From contig NZ_KZ300476.1 in assembly GCF_002514735.1 (NCBI RefSeq), forward strand, positions 849,872 through 913,871: a stretch of 64,000 nt of DNA. The letters are read 5' to 3'. How positions within the stretch are numbered: the first letter of the stretch is position 1; each line of letters opens with the position of its first letter. The stretch is from Sediminicola luteus. Lineage in GTDB: Bacteria > Bacteroidota > Bacteroidia > Flavobacteriales > Flavobacteriaceae. This document shows positions 52,286 through 61,151 of the stretch, in pieces. A model generated the notes under the pieces. That model was not told the DNA's origin and did not search any database. It saw only the letters and a list, made by a program, of their open reading frames with translations. A program made the position numbers and the translations under genes.

Positions 52286-54136
52286 TTAGACCGGTATATC
52301 GATAATTATTGATGTACCTTGTCCGATGATGCTGTCTACCGTAAAGCTCCCATCTAAAAATTCCACCCTTTTTTCAATACTATGTAGTCCCATACCATCA
52401 TTGGTATTTGATACTTTATGTATATCGAAGCCCTTGCCGTTATCTTCAATGATAATGTTCAACATATCGTCATGTTGGGTAAGGTGGATGCTACTTTTAT
52501 CTGCCTCTGCATGTTTGATCATATTGGCCAATAGTTCTTGAATGATCCTAAAGACGGTTAATTCCAAGGAGTTTTCCATGCGTTCTTCCATACCAAAAGC
52601 ATTGACCTCGATCTCCAAGGCATTGGTACCCGAAATCATCTGGGCCAATTTCTCTACCGCTGGCACCAAACCTTGACTGCCGATTACCCCAGAGTTTTTG
52701 GCATGGGCAATGCCCCTTATTTTGGTATAGGCCTGATCCAAAAGTTCTTTGGCCTTGAACAGAGCGGGATCGCCTTCGGCCTTAATATTGCCAAAGTAGA
52801 GTTTGACCGTAGCCATTAGGCTGCCCAGATCATCGTGTAGTTCATTGGCCACCCGTTGGCGCTCTTTTTCCTGGCCTTCGATCATGGCATCGATACTCAC
52901 CAATTCCTGTTCACGTAACAGATTCTCTACCCGTTGGGTCTCGATTTGCACCTGTTGTTCGGAGAGTTTTTTCTTTTTGGAGATATTGTTCACCACAAAA
53001 TAGGCCAAGGTTGATCCCAATACAAAGATGATGGCTCCAATTAGGGCCATGAGACGTTTTTCTTTTTTCTCTTGGGCAATATCTACTTTAAGTTCATCAT
53101 TCTCTTTTTGCTTTAATTTGTTTTCATATTTCGCCTCTAGATCTTTTAAAAGATTGGTCTTGTTGTGCCGCTCTTTTACATCTTCTATATCTTTAGCAAT
53201 CATAAGATTTGCAAACCCATTCTTATAATCACCGTTAATGGAATCAATAAGTGACTGATAATAGTATCTGTAGTGTTTATATGCCCTTTCTAATTTGTTT
53301 TTTGCAGGGGTATCGAATTCACTAAGCAAACGCTCCGCTTCAACAAAATCCCCGTTGTAGTATAAATGCCTAGTAAGACCAATAACACTAACCTTGGTTG
53401 GGGTCGAAGCATACCCTTCCGGAATCTTACGGTATTCGTCTAAGGCTCTGCTCCCAAAAACAATAGCTTTCTCGTTATTATTTTTTACATGATAATAAGC
53501 CGCTAACAAATAGAATATCCTACCATTATAAAAATGATACGGGCTATGCTCCGCAAAATCGAGCAAATCGGCTTCGATAGCCTTGTTCCATCTATCTAGA
53601 TTGGATACTAGGTATTGAAACCCAAAAATTTGCTTGTAGTATTGTAAATGTATCTGTTCCAAGGCATCATACGCATGGGCCTCAAACAAATCCAAATAGG
53701 GTTTAACAGCTTGGCCAGTGAGCAAATAAAAATGTCTGCTTTGATTCAATATTCTTTTTAAAGCCTCACATATCATTTGGGAGTCATCTATTGACAAAGC
53801 TAACTCCAGGGCTTTACTGTACGATTCCCGTGCTTCTATATTCTTATCATCGAAGGTGTAAAAAAGATAATCGCCTTGATTAAGATAAAACAAAAATTTA
53901 CTGAAATCCGTATCGGTTTCCTTATAAACGGCCGTGAATTCTAGATTTTGGGTTTCGAACTGTCTTAAAAAATCCAATTGCCAAGACACCATTCGTTTTT
54001 CAAAAGGTGTTAAGGCTTCAAAACTCTGGGGGGAAATATTAAATTCGAATTTGCGTAAATGGTCAACGACCACCGTACTTTGTCCGAAGCCCAAGAGACT
54101 CCACAGAAAGCATATAAGTACCGTTTTATTTTGCAT
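52286..54136 (-). CDS. Sensor histidine kinase with TPR sensor domain
   Basis: A 616-residue membrane kinase. Signal peptide MQNKTVLICFLWSLLGFG, periplasmic TPR-like helices (about 20-330), coiled region, one TM segment (MALIGAIIFVLGSTLAYFVV, about 360-380), then coiled coil. The kinase core is of HisKA_3 type: EKERQRVANELHDDLGSLMATVK with the phospho-acceptor His. HATPase is FRIIQELLANMIKHAEADKSSI (N box), DNGKGFD, then NDGMGLHSIEKRVEFLDGS (G box). It overlaps the preceding gene by 1 base (TAATG). The LuxR-type regulator 123 bases downstream is the likely partner. The signal sensed by the TPR part is unknown. Confidence 0.92.
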   Translation of the reverse strand: MQNKTVLICFLWSLLGFGQSTVVVDHLRKFEFNISPQSFEALTPFEKRMVSWQLDFLRQFETQNLEFTAVYKETDTDFSKFLFYLNQGDYLFYTFDDKNIEARESYSKALELALSIDDSQMICEALKRILNQSRHFYLLTGQAVKPYLDLFEAHAYDALEQIHLQYYKQIFGFQYLVSNLDRWNKAIEADLLDFAEHSPYHFYNGRIFYLLAAYYHVKNNNEKAIVFGSRALDEYRKIPEGYASTPTKVSVIGLTRHLYYNGDFVEAERLLSEFDTPAKNKLERAYKHYRYYYQSLIDSINGDYKNGFANLMIAKDIEDVKERHNKTNLLKDLEAKYENKLKQKENDELKVDIAQEKKEKRLMALIGAIIFVLGSTLAYFVVNNISKKKKLSEQQVQIETQRVENLLREQELVSIDAMIEGQEKERQRVANELHDDLGSLMATVKLYFGNIKAEGDPALFKAKELLDQAYTKIRGIAHAKNSGVIGSQGLVPAVEKLAQMISGTNALEIEVNAFGMEERMENSLELTVFRIIQELLANMIKHAEADKSSIHLTQHDDMLNIIIEDNGKGFDIHKVSNTNDGMGLHSIEKRVEFLDGSFTVDSIIGQGTSIIIDIPV

Positions 54137-54876
54137 TAAGGAATATCACATTGAGAAAATACGGGTTGGCATATGGTGGTCCTATTTTTTTGCTCCCCAA
54201 AGTTTTCAAAAGATTGCGGACTATCCGGATCTATACCGGCTCCGAAGAGATCTTTACGTTCAACATGCCCGCCATTCAATAAATCGCGCAACAACATTTC
54301 GCCCTGTTGGGTAATATAAACCTCATCGCCATCCCTTTTCATAAAAATTGGATCCACGAACAAAGACTTGTTGATATGGTCTCCATCAAAAATGCGGGAA
54401 ATGGCATTGGTCACCGGTAAAAAGAACGGTTGGGTCATAATAACATCGCCTTGCTGTAATACCACCCGATCCATGGTTCGGTAATTACGGATTACGTTTT
54501 CGGTGTTCAAGGCCTGCAAACCAATATTTAATTTATATTTTTTACGATTGGGGTATCGGGGATCTATATCGGGATCGTTCGCCTCTATCTGCATATCGTT
54601 GAGTTCGGCAAATTGCGTAAAGCCCAAAGTAACCTCGCCCTCATAATTTTGAATATATAACTGAACGCGATCTACCTCAAAACCTTCCTTCACTTTTTTT
54701 CCCAAGAACTTGGCATAAATTAAAAAGAGGGTACCATAATGCTTATGGGCATAAATAGGTTGCCAATCGGCAATTTGGGCCTTGTCTTCCGGATTTTTAG
54801 GATCCATCCCTTCAAAGGTGTTAAAGGCTTGGATCTTTTCATCGAGTTTTAGGGTGTACTTTAAATTTTCATGCAT
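54136..54876 (-). CDS. Unknown cytoplasmic protein between caspase and kinase
   Basis: A 246-residue protein I do not recognise. It has no signal peptide or membrane segment. Features are MHENLKYTLKLDEKIQAF, WQPIYAHKHYGTLFLIYAKFLGKKVKEGFEVDRVQLYIQNYEG, the acidic stretch EANDPDIDPRYPNRKKYKLNIG, and IMTQPFFLPVTNAISRIFDGD and VYITQQGEMLLRDLLNGGHVERKDLFGAGID. The gene overlaps the kinase by 1 base (TAATG) and follows the caspase gene by 12 bases, so the three should be co-expressed. It could be a caspase substrate, adaptor or effector; this is inference from position only. Confidence 0.75.
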   Translation of the reverse strand: MHENLKYTLKLDEKIQAFNTFEGMDPKNPEDKAQIADWQPIYAHKHYGTLFLIYAKFLGKKVKEGFEVDRVQLYIQNYEGEVTLGFTQFAELNDMQIEANDPDIDPRYPNRKKYKLNIGLQALNTENVIRNYRTMDRVVLQQGDVIMTQPFFLPVTNAISRIFDGDHINKSLFVDPIFMKRDGDEVYITQQGEMLLRDLLNGGHVERKDLFGAGIDPDSPQSFENFGEQKNRTTICQPVFSQCDIP

Positions 54877-54888
54877 AGTGACGGGATT

Positions 54889-55563
54889 TTAAATGAATAA
54901 TGGTATGGTTTTAACATCGGCCGCCCCTAGGCAGACCGGCGATTGTTTTCGATTGTTCTTAAATCCTTCATCCAACGCCTGCTGCAACTCGTCTAAGGTA
55001 CAACCCTTAACGTTATCCAACAAGTGTAACAGGGTATGGGTAAAGGCTCCATAAAGTATGCCCTCATGAATTCGGGTGCTCGATTTCTGTTCTGCGGTAC
55101 AACTGGCCAATAGTATTTCATTGTTCAGTTCTTGCCCAAGACCGAATGCACCGGCATAACAACAGTCTAAGACCCAAACCAAGGTGGGTCGCTGTTGCCC
55201 CCAGTTCTCAAGGATCAGTGCGTCCAATTCCGATTTGAACACCACCCCATCGCTACAACGAACCCCCATTTTAACAGGTTCACCTGATTGTTGAAACAGC
55301 CCACCATGACCCGAAAATACTATATAGGCCGTTTCCATTTTTTCCCATTCGGACATCCATAGGGTAAAAGCCTTTAGAAAATCTTCTTTTTCCAAACCCG
55401 TAGTTGGCGTTAAACAGTTAATACGGGAAGGATTGATCTCTAATCGTGATTCAAAATAACCCTTCCAGCGCTGGGCATCGTTAATGGCCGAATGTAATGC
55501 ACCTGCATTTTTATAGCGATCTATACCTACGACGAACACATTTTTCCTTGGCCCTCTCTTCAT
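54889..55563 (-). CDS. Caspase-like (peptidase C14) protein
   Basis: A 224-residue stand-alone caspase-like domain, with no signal peptide or extra domain. KNVFVVGIDRYKNAGALHSAINDAQRWKGYFESRL is the N-terminal strand-helix set. The catalytic His86 is in YIVFSGHGG and the Cys135 in LVWVLDCCYAGAFG, both with correct surroundings; NNEILLASCTAEQKSSTRIHEGILYGAFTHTLL follows, typical for prokaryotic metacaspase-like proteins. It should be an active cysteine protease of basic- or acidic-residue specificity, activated by calcium or by partner. It leads an operon with an unknown protein, a sensor kinase and a regulator. Function undetermined. Confidence 0.9.
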   Translation of the reverse strand: MKRGPRKNVFVVGIDRYKNAGALHSAINDAQRWKGYFESRLEINPSRINCLTPTTGLEKEDFLKAFTLWMSEWEKMETAYIVFSGHGGLFQQSGEPVKMGVRCSDGVVFKSELDALILENWGQQRPTLVWVLDCCYAGAFGLGQELNNEILLASCTAEQKSSTRIHEGILYGAFTHTLLHLLDNVKGCTLDELQQALDEGFKNNRKQSPVCLGAADVKTIPLFI

Positions 55564-55664
55564 ACTGCAATTTTGAAAAAAATACCATGCCAGAACATCC
55601 CCATTAATGGGTATTTTTAATGGTTTTTATGCTATACGTAGTCACTTTTATACAAAACTTGGGG

Positions 55665-56420
55665 TCAGACCAAACGTAAATTGGGTAAGCGATAGGGTTC
55701 CAATTTCGGGTCAAACGGATCTAATTCGGTAACCAAGATATCCAAGGTATGTATATCACAGACCTTGTAGCGGTTAAAGGTGCCCAATTTCTCCGAAATA
55801 CTCAACGAGACTACCTTATGGGCCGCTTGGATCATGGCCCTTTTCATTTGGGCCACTTCCCAATCTACCTCGGTAATACCCTTGGCATGATCCACATAAC
55901 CCGTACCTAAAAAACAAATATCGACCCGTATATCGGAGAGCATATTTATAGAGCTACCCCCCGTGGCCAATTGGGCATCCGGTGACATCTTTCCCCCGAT
56001 AAAATAAACTTCATAATTATAGGCCTCATTACCTAACAACTCTACCGCCATAGGCAGGCTGGGCGTAAAAAACTTTAAATCAAGATCCGAAGGCAGATGC
56101 CGAGCCAGTTCTAAATTGGTAGATCCACCACTAATAAGTACCACATCGCCAGGAGTAAGCAATTCGATGCCCTTTTTCGCTATAATTGATTTTTGATCAT
56201 GGCCATAGATCTCCCGGCTACGGTCTGCATAAATGGTAAAGCCTTTAGAAACCGCACCACCATGTACTTTGACCAATTTATCTTGGGCGTGTAGCTCTTT
56301 TACATCGCGTCTTACGGTATCTATGGAAACCTCGAGCATCACGGCCAAATCGGTAAGTAATACCCGATTGTGCACATGTACCTCATTTAAAATTATCTCT
56401 TGTCTCTTTCGCTTATTCAC
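55665..56420 (-). CDS. DeoR/GlpR-family transcriptional regulator
   Basis: A 251-residue regulator. The N-terminal winged helix-turn-helix is MNKRKRQEIILNEVHVHNRVLLTDLAVMLEVSIDTVRRDVKELHAQDKLVKVHGGAV (about 1-57). The C-terminal sugar-phosphate-binding DeoRC domain has VVLISGGSTNLELARHLP, LSVAVELLG-type, YFIGGKMSPDAQLATGGSSINML, and FLGTGYVDHAKGITEVDWEVAQMKRAMIQAAHKVV. It lies 101 bases upstream of the caspase gene on the same strand, so co-transcription is possible. A sugar phosphate is the expected effector; target unknown. Complete. Confidence 0.93.
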   Translation of the reverse strand: MNKRKRQEIILNEVHVHNRVLLTDLAVMLEVSIDTVRRDVKELHAQDKLVKVHGGAVSKGFTIYADRSREIYGHDQKSIIAKKGIELLTPGDVVLISGGSTNLELARHLPSDLDLKFFTPSLPMAVELLGNEAYNYEVYFIGGKMSPDAQLATGGSSINMLSDIRVDICFLGTGYVDHAKGITEVDWEVAQMKRAMIQAAHKVVSLSISEKLGTFNRYKVCDIHTLDILVTELDPFDPKLEPYRLPNLRLV

Positions 56421-56588
56421 CTCTATTTCTTTTTCCCTTCGCCACCCTCGAAGATATATTCCATTTTATTGAACCCTTTTAGACATTTTCAATTTAAGCG
56501 AAAATGTCAAAATGAGTTCATAAACTAATTACAAAAAATAAATGGGATTATCAAGGATATCCGACCGGATTACTAGGAATTGATGCCT

Positions 56589-57854
56589 TTACCCCAAACG
56601 TTGGCCTTTCTTGTGGGTATTATGCCTCCATTTGGGCGAACCTATACGCTGGGAACCATAAATACCGCTATGCCCAGAGCTTAAGTAAGCCATAACACAG
56701 GCCAAACCGGTATACACTATACTCTCTGCCCCAAACAACTCTACCCCCATAATCAAACAGGCCAAAGGGGTATTGGTAGCCCCAGCAAAAACAGCCACAA
56801 ATCCCATACCGGCCAAGAGTCCCACCGGAAGCGGCACCAACCAAACCATAGCACTACCCAAGGTGGCCCCGATAAAGAACAACGGGGTTACCTCGCCACC
56901 TTTAAAACCGGCACCTAATGTAAATGAGGTTAATAGGATTTTTATAAGAAAATCGGCTTGACCCATGGGCTGTTCAAAAGATGCTACAATGGTAGGAATA
57001 CCCAAACCAATGAACTTGGTAGTACCCATCAGATATACTATCAACGCGATTATGGCTCCTCCTATAAAAGGTCGCATGGGCGGATAACCCACGTATTTTT
57101 TAAACAAGTTTCCCCAAAAATGCGTGGCTTTGGAAAACAAACGGGCCGTAAGACCAAATACCACTCCTAAGACCAATGTCCAGAAAACACCTTGTAAATC
57201 TATATGCGGAACTTCCGATATATGATAATGGGTATGGGCAATAGGCCAAAGATCGGCCACATAATTGGCTACTATCGAGGCCATAAAAGCAGGAAGCAAT
57301 GCTTCGTAACGCATGCGCCCTATGATTAACACCTCTAACGCAAAAACGGCACCAGTAACAGGGGTACCGAACAATGAAGCAAAACCGGCCCCTACCCCCA
57401 TGGCCAAAAGTATCTTTCGATCAAGTGATCTTAACCCAAACCAACTACTGAACTGATCAGCAATGGCACCACCCATTTGTACCGCGGTACCTTCCCGACC
57501 GGCCGACCCACCAAATAAATGGGTAGCAACCGTTCCTATGAACACCAATGGGGCCATTTTGAGGGGAATAATCTTTTGTGGTTCCAAGGCTTCTTCAATA
57601 ATCTGATTATTCCCCTTAACCACATCGGCGCCATAATAATGGTACAGTAAACCTACCACTATTCCCGCCACCGGTAGTGCCCAAATGATTACGGTATGGG
57701 CTTCCCTATAATCGGTAGCCCATTCGAGAGCCAATAAAAGCCAAGCCGATGCCGAGCCGGCCAACGCCCCAACGACCAACGACAAAAGCACCCATTGCAG
57801 TAGTAAGAGGCCTCTATGTTTAATCAAGTCTAAAAATACTTGTGGTTTTTCCAT
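56589..57854 (-). CDS. CLC-family anion channel/antiporter
   Basis: A 421-residue CLC protein with about 10-12 membrane helices. In place of the usual GSGIP and GREGP filters it reads VVKGNNQIIEE (about 77-87) and GGSAGREGTAVQMGG (about 117-131); GREG keeps the gating Glu, but the first motif has no Ser. GAGFKGGEVTPLFFIGATLGS and AGATNTPLACLIMGVELFG are in the second half. So it is a divergent member, perhaps with a different anion preference such as fluoride (inference only). The gene stands alone with 161 bases to the aquaporin gene upstream. Confidence 0.88.
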   Translation of the reverse strand: MEKPQVFLDLIKHRGLLLLQWVLLSLVVGALAGSASAWLLLALEWATDYREAHTVIIWALPVAGIVVGLLYHYYGADVVKGNNQIIEEALEPQKIIPLKMAPLVFIGTVATHLFGGSAGREGTAVQMGGAIADQFSSWFGLRSLDRKILLAMGVGAGFASLFGTPVTGAVFALEVLIIGRMRYEALLPAFMASIVANYVADLWPIAHTHYHISEVPHIDLQGVFWTLVLGVVFGLTARLFSKATHFWGNLFKKYVGYPPMRPFIGGAIIALIVYLMGTTKFIGLGIPTIVASFEQPMGQADFLIKILLTSFTLGAGFKGGEVTPLFFIGATLGSAMVWLVPLPVGLLAGMGFVAVFAGATNTPLACLIMGVELFGAESIVYTGLACVMAYLSSGHSGIYGSQRIGSPKWRHNTHKKGQRLG

Positions 57855-58015
57855 ACGCCTAGTCCATACTTAAAGTCTGTTCCCTAGACGTCATCATCCC
57901 AATGTTGGGCGGTTCAAGGCAGACATCATTGCCAAAATTCAATGTGCCGCCAAATATACGTATTTCAAAGTAGCTTACAACCCAAGGGTTATATTACCCA
58001 TGGCTCCGGAAGATG

Positions 58016-58708
58016 TTATTTTTTTGTTTTTTCGGCAGCCAAGAACCTACAAACAGCCCCTGCCAAAACAGCCCCTGCTATTGGGGCAACCCAAAACAAC
58101 CACAACTGGGATAGTGCCCAATCGCCAACGAACAAAGCCTGACTTGTACTACGGGCCGGATTTACCGAGGTATTAGTGATTGGGATACTTATTAAATGGA
58201 TTAAAGTCAGTGCCAATCCGATTACAAGCCCGCTCATTACTTTGGGGGCTTTCTCATGGGTGGCCCCTAGGATGATCAAAACAAAGCCGAACGTGAGCAC
58301 GATTTCGGCAACTAAGGCGGCAGTAAGATCATAGCCCCCGGGAGAATGGGCACCATAGCCATTCGCGGCAAAACTGCCCATTTCGAAATTCCCATGACCC
58401 GAGGCGATAATATAAATTAGTGTTGCCCCTAAAATGGCCCCAAGTAATTGGGATATGATATAGGGTACCACCTCTTTCAGGGGAAACCTTCGGCCTACCC
58501 ATAGCCCTATGGTTACCGCAGGATTCAGATGGCAGCCCGATATATGGCCTATCGCGTAGGCCATGGTCAATACCGTTAAACCAAAGGCCAATGATACGCC
58601 TAAAAAACCTATTCCTAATTCTGGGAAGGCTGCAGCGAAAACCGCACTACCGCAACCACCAAATACCAGCCAAAAAGTACCAATAAATTCTGCAAGAAAT
58701 TTTTTCAT
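58016..58708 (-). CDS. aqpZ: Aquaporin Z-type water channel
   Basis: A 230-residue major intrinsic protein. Six membrane segments; both NPA motifs are intact, in [16 protein letters not shown] and [16 protein letters not shown], with the Arg of the selectivity filter after the second [25 protein letters not shown] at the N-terminus is the AqpZ pattern. It moves water through the inner membrane. Alone between CLC and the beta-propeller gene; 58016 leaves a short Lys-rich tail (AAEKTKK). Confidence 0.95.
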   Translation of the reverse strand: MKKFLAEFIGTFWLVFGGCGSAVFAAAFPELGIGFLGVSLAFGLTVLTMAYAIGHISGCHLNPAVTIGLWVGRRFPLKEVVPYIISQLLGAILGATLIYIIASGHGNFEMGSFAANGYGAHSPGGYDLTAALVAEIVLTFGFVLIILGATHEKAPKVMSGLVIGLALTLIHLISIPITNTSVNPARSTSQALFVGDWALSQLWLFWVAPIAGAVLAGAVCRFLAAEKTKK

Positions 58709-58852
58709 AACCTGGGTATAGTTTCATTTAAATGATTAGCCCGATAGAGCTACATTGACCCAATGTACTAAAAACTAACATACAGGCCCAAGCGCAATCA
58801 AAAAAACACGTCATTTATATGACACTTCAGGCAGAAAAAGGACACATAAATA

Positions 58853-60778
58853 TCAAAAACCGGTTATACCGATCTCGGATTCTTGAAAAGTATAAAGTAG
58901 TCGTTCTATAGGATCAAGGAGTATGTCGTATCCTTTATTAGGTAGTACCTTCAAGATGGTTTCTTCCCCAGTATCTTTATGTATTTGAATAAGATGAAGG
59001 GTCTCTTTATCCTTTGGGGTAAGCATCTGTATATAATCGCGATGGCCTTGACTTTTCTTATACCTTAGAAACACATTCTCAAGATAGGAGCCCACCTCAA
59101 TGCTATTGATATCGGTCAATTCATCTAAACTGGCCTGATAAGAACGGTAAGATCCGTAGACACTTGAAATACCCGTAGTTAAAAACCCCAAGTCGTTTGA
59201 TAGAAAGACCTCTCGGACCCCGCTACCCACTTGGTCCATAACAAAACCCAAAGTAGCCTTATAACTATCGTACCCCCTTTTGGCCCAATAGAAAGACTGC
59301 GACCAAAAAGAAGGGTTTCCATAAGCTTTATATACTTTATGGAACCTTGGCTCGCCCGTATGTGACATACCCATATATTGGCCATTGGCCTGAAGGAAAT
59401 ATCCCTTATCACGAATCTCAAGCTCAGGTATTGCTTTGCCTAGGTTCAACGAATCTACCGCAATGGGGGTTTGTCCCATTTTTTCTGAAATAAGAAAAAA
59501 AGCTCCATTCGAATATACCGGATACTGCTTACGAGCCTTATCGTCCCAAAACCTGAAATACTGTAACTCCAATTTTAGGTTACGTGAAATAAAATCGGTT
59601 TTATTAAGCACTAAATCTTCCTTCCATACTTTTTCGCCGGTTTTTAAAGACACCCGATTCGAAAATGAAGGAGTAAGATATAAAACGGCCTCTCCCTCAA
59701 CAATGAATCGCAAGGGATTTTCACGGGCCGAATACGCAATCTTCACCGGGTCTTTCCAAACCTTTTCCCCTTGGGCGTCAATTAGCAGCATTAGGTTTTC
59801 CTGTACTACCAAATACTGGTCTTGAATGGGAATAATCTTTCGGATCATAGGCAAAGGGATTTGGGTTTCCCAAGCCGTTTCCCCTGTTTTGGAATCTAAC
59901 ACCGTAAAACTCCGTTTGGTTATGGCTACCAAACCTTCTTTTTGTAAAGTGAGTTCGGTTATATTTCCTTTTACCTTGACCGTATCTTGCCAAATGGGCT
60001 TCATGCTATTTGATGCATACCCCATGACCCTGGTTTCCTCATCCAGCTTTTTTAACTTAAAGTCTTTGCCATACACATAAAGTATCTTCATACTTGGATC
60101 TAACCGACAATCGTAAACTTCGTTTTGTTCGGCAAGTATCGTCCCATCTGTAGCTGCAAACTGTATGAGCTTCTTTTGTTTTAGCCAAAACACGTTACCG
60201 TAATGGTCTACCAACAATTCCTCTTTCTGTAGTAAAGAACCTTTCAGGTTTTTATAAAACCCGGTATCGTCTAAAAAGGTTTCCCAAATTTTTTCTCCAG
60301 TAAATTTATATATGCCGATTGCCGGTTTTCCGTTTTTAATACCATCGACCAAAATGGCTTTTCTTTTGGCCAAAATCTTGGTTTGGAACACGGCCTTATA
60401 ACCCAACAACTTGGAGTTGAACAATACCTCCCCCCGGGTAATATCTACGATCAAACGCTCTTTACCCTTAGCCTTAACGGTCTGACTTAATATTTGGCTA
60501 TCGAAGAAAGGTTTTTTGTCGAAAATAACAAATGGGGTCAGCGGAATTTCGCGCATACCCTTAAAGTCGGCTTTGGCTAAACTACTATCTGTCCACGCCA
60601 AAGCTTGGGTATGCGGCGATATGGCCCCAACGTAATGATTGGTGCGGAATAAAAGCATTCCGGTTGAACGGTGCAGTGATTTCTGTTTCACCTTAGAAGA
60701 AACAGACACATCTTCTTGACCCAAAACGAGTGTTTGGGCCACAAGAAAAACCATCAAAAGGAAAAATCGAATACGCAT
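58853..60778 (-). CDS. Secreted beta-propeller protein (PQQ-like repeats)
   Basis: A protein of about 641 residues with a signal peptide (MRIRFFLLMVFLVAQTLVLG; ATG at 60778). PQQ-like propeller blades are seen as repeated WET/GEKVW segments, e.g. FTGEKIWETFLDDTGFY, TGETAWETQIPLP, GEKVWKDPVKI and TGEKVWKEDLVLN. There is no PQQ-binding enzyme signature such as a disulfide Cys pair, so a binding or scaffold role is more likely. It has a terminal part without blades (about 470-640). Single gene; function unknown. A propeller rule fits the blades but the family is not named. Confidence 0.75.
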   Translation of the reverse strand: MRIRFFLLMVFLVAQTLVLGQEDVSVSSKVKQKSLHRSTGMLLFRTNHYVGAISPHTQALAWTDSSLAKADFKGMREIPLTPFVIFDKKPFFDSQILSQTVKAKGKERLIVDITRGEVLFNSKLLGYKAVFQTKILAKRKAILVDGIKNGKPAIGIYKFTGEKIWETFLDDTGFYKNLKGSLLQKEELLVDHYGNVFWLKQKKLIQFAATDGTILAEQNEVYDCRLDPSMKILYVYGKDFKLKKLDEETRVMGYASNSMKPIWQDTVKVKGNITELTLQKEGLVAITKRSFTVLDSKTGETAWETQIPLPMIRKIIPIQDQYLVVQENLMLLIDAQGEKVWKDPVKIAYSARENPLRFIVEGEAVLYLTPSFSNRVSLKTGEKVWKEDLVLNKTDFISRNLKLELQYFRFWDDKARKQYPVYSNGAFFLISEKMGQTPIAVDSLNLGKAIPELEIRDKGYFLQANGQYMGMSHTGEPRFHKVYKAYGNPSFWSQSFYWAKRGYDSYKATLGFVMDQVGSGVREVFLSNDLGFLTTGISSVYGSYRSYQASLDELTDINSIEVGSYLENVFLRYKKSQGHRDYIQMLTPKDKETLHLIQIHKDTGEETILKVLPNKGYDILLDPIERLLYTFQESEIGITGF

Positions 60779-60878
60779 AGGACTCCATTCAAACCAGCGG
60801 TACAGGAAAACGTATTTCAACCTCATAAGCCATCCTACAAGTCATAGGATGTCTAACCATTCAACCTAAAAAGAAATA

Positions 60879-61010
60879 TTATTCCTCTTTTTTACCGCTA
60901 TTCATCAAAATAAGCAAGGCGGCTACCAAAGCCACACAAACGGCAGCAAATACCCCAATCATAATCACGCCATTGCCCCAGTTTACCAAAGGAACTAATT
61001 CTTGAAACAT
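60879..61010 (-). CDS. 43-residue single-pass membrane protein
   Basis: An ATG at 61010 opens a 43-codon frame (stop TAA at 60881-60879): MFQELVPLVNWGNGVIMIG, then VFAAVCVALVAALLILMNS and GKKEE. It has one clear membrane helix and a charged tail on the inside. The WGNGVIMI pattern resembles small proteins I recall in other Flavobacteriia, but I give no name. It sits between the propeller gene and the SulP gene. Too short for a routine gene caller, so often missed; real because hydrophobicity, tail and start are coherent. Confidence 0.65.
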   Translation of the reverse strand: MFQELVPLVNWGNGVIMIGVFAAVCVALVAALLILMNSGKKEE

Positions 61011-61151
61011 AACACAATATTTAATAGGGCTAAATTAGACCTAGCCCTGAGTTTAAAACATGATAATTATCAGACGGATTTCCCAAAATACACCAGTATA
61101 GACCAAAGCACTTCCGCTTTACTAGCTAAACCTTACGACACCTGTCAAGTA

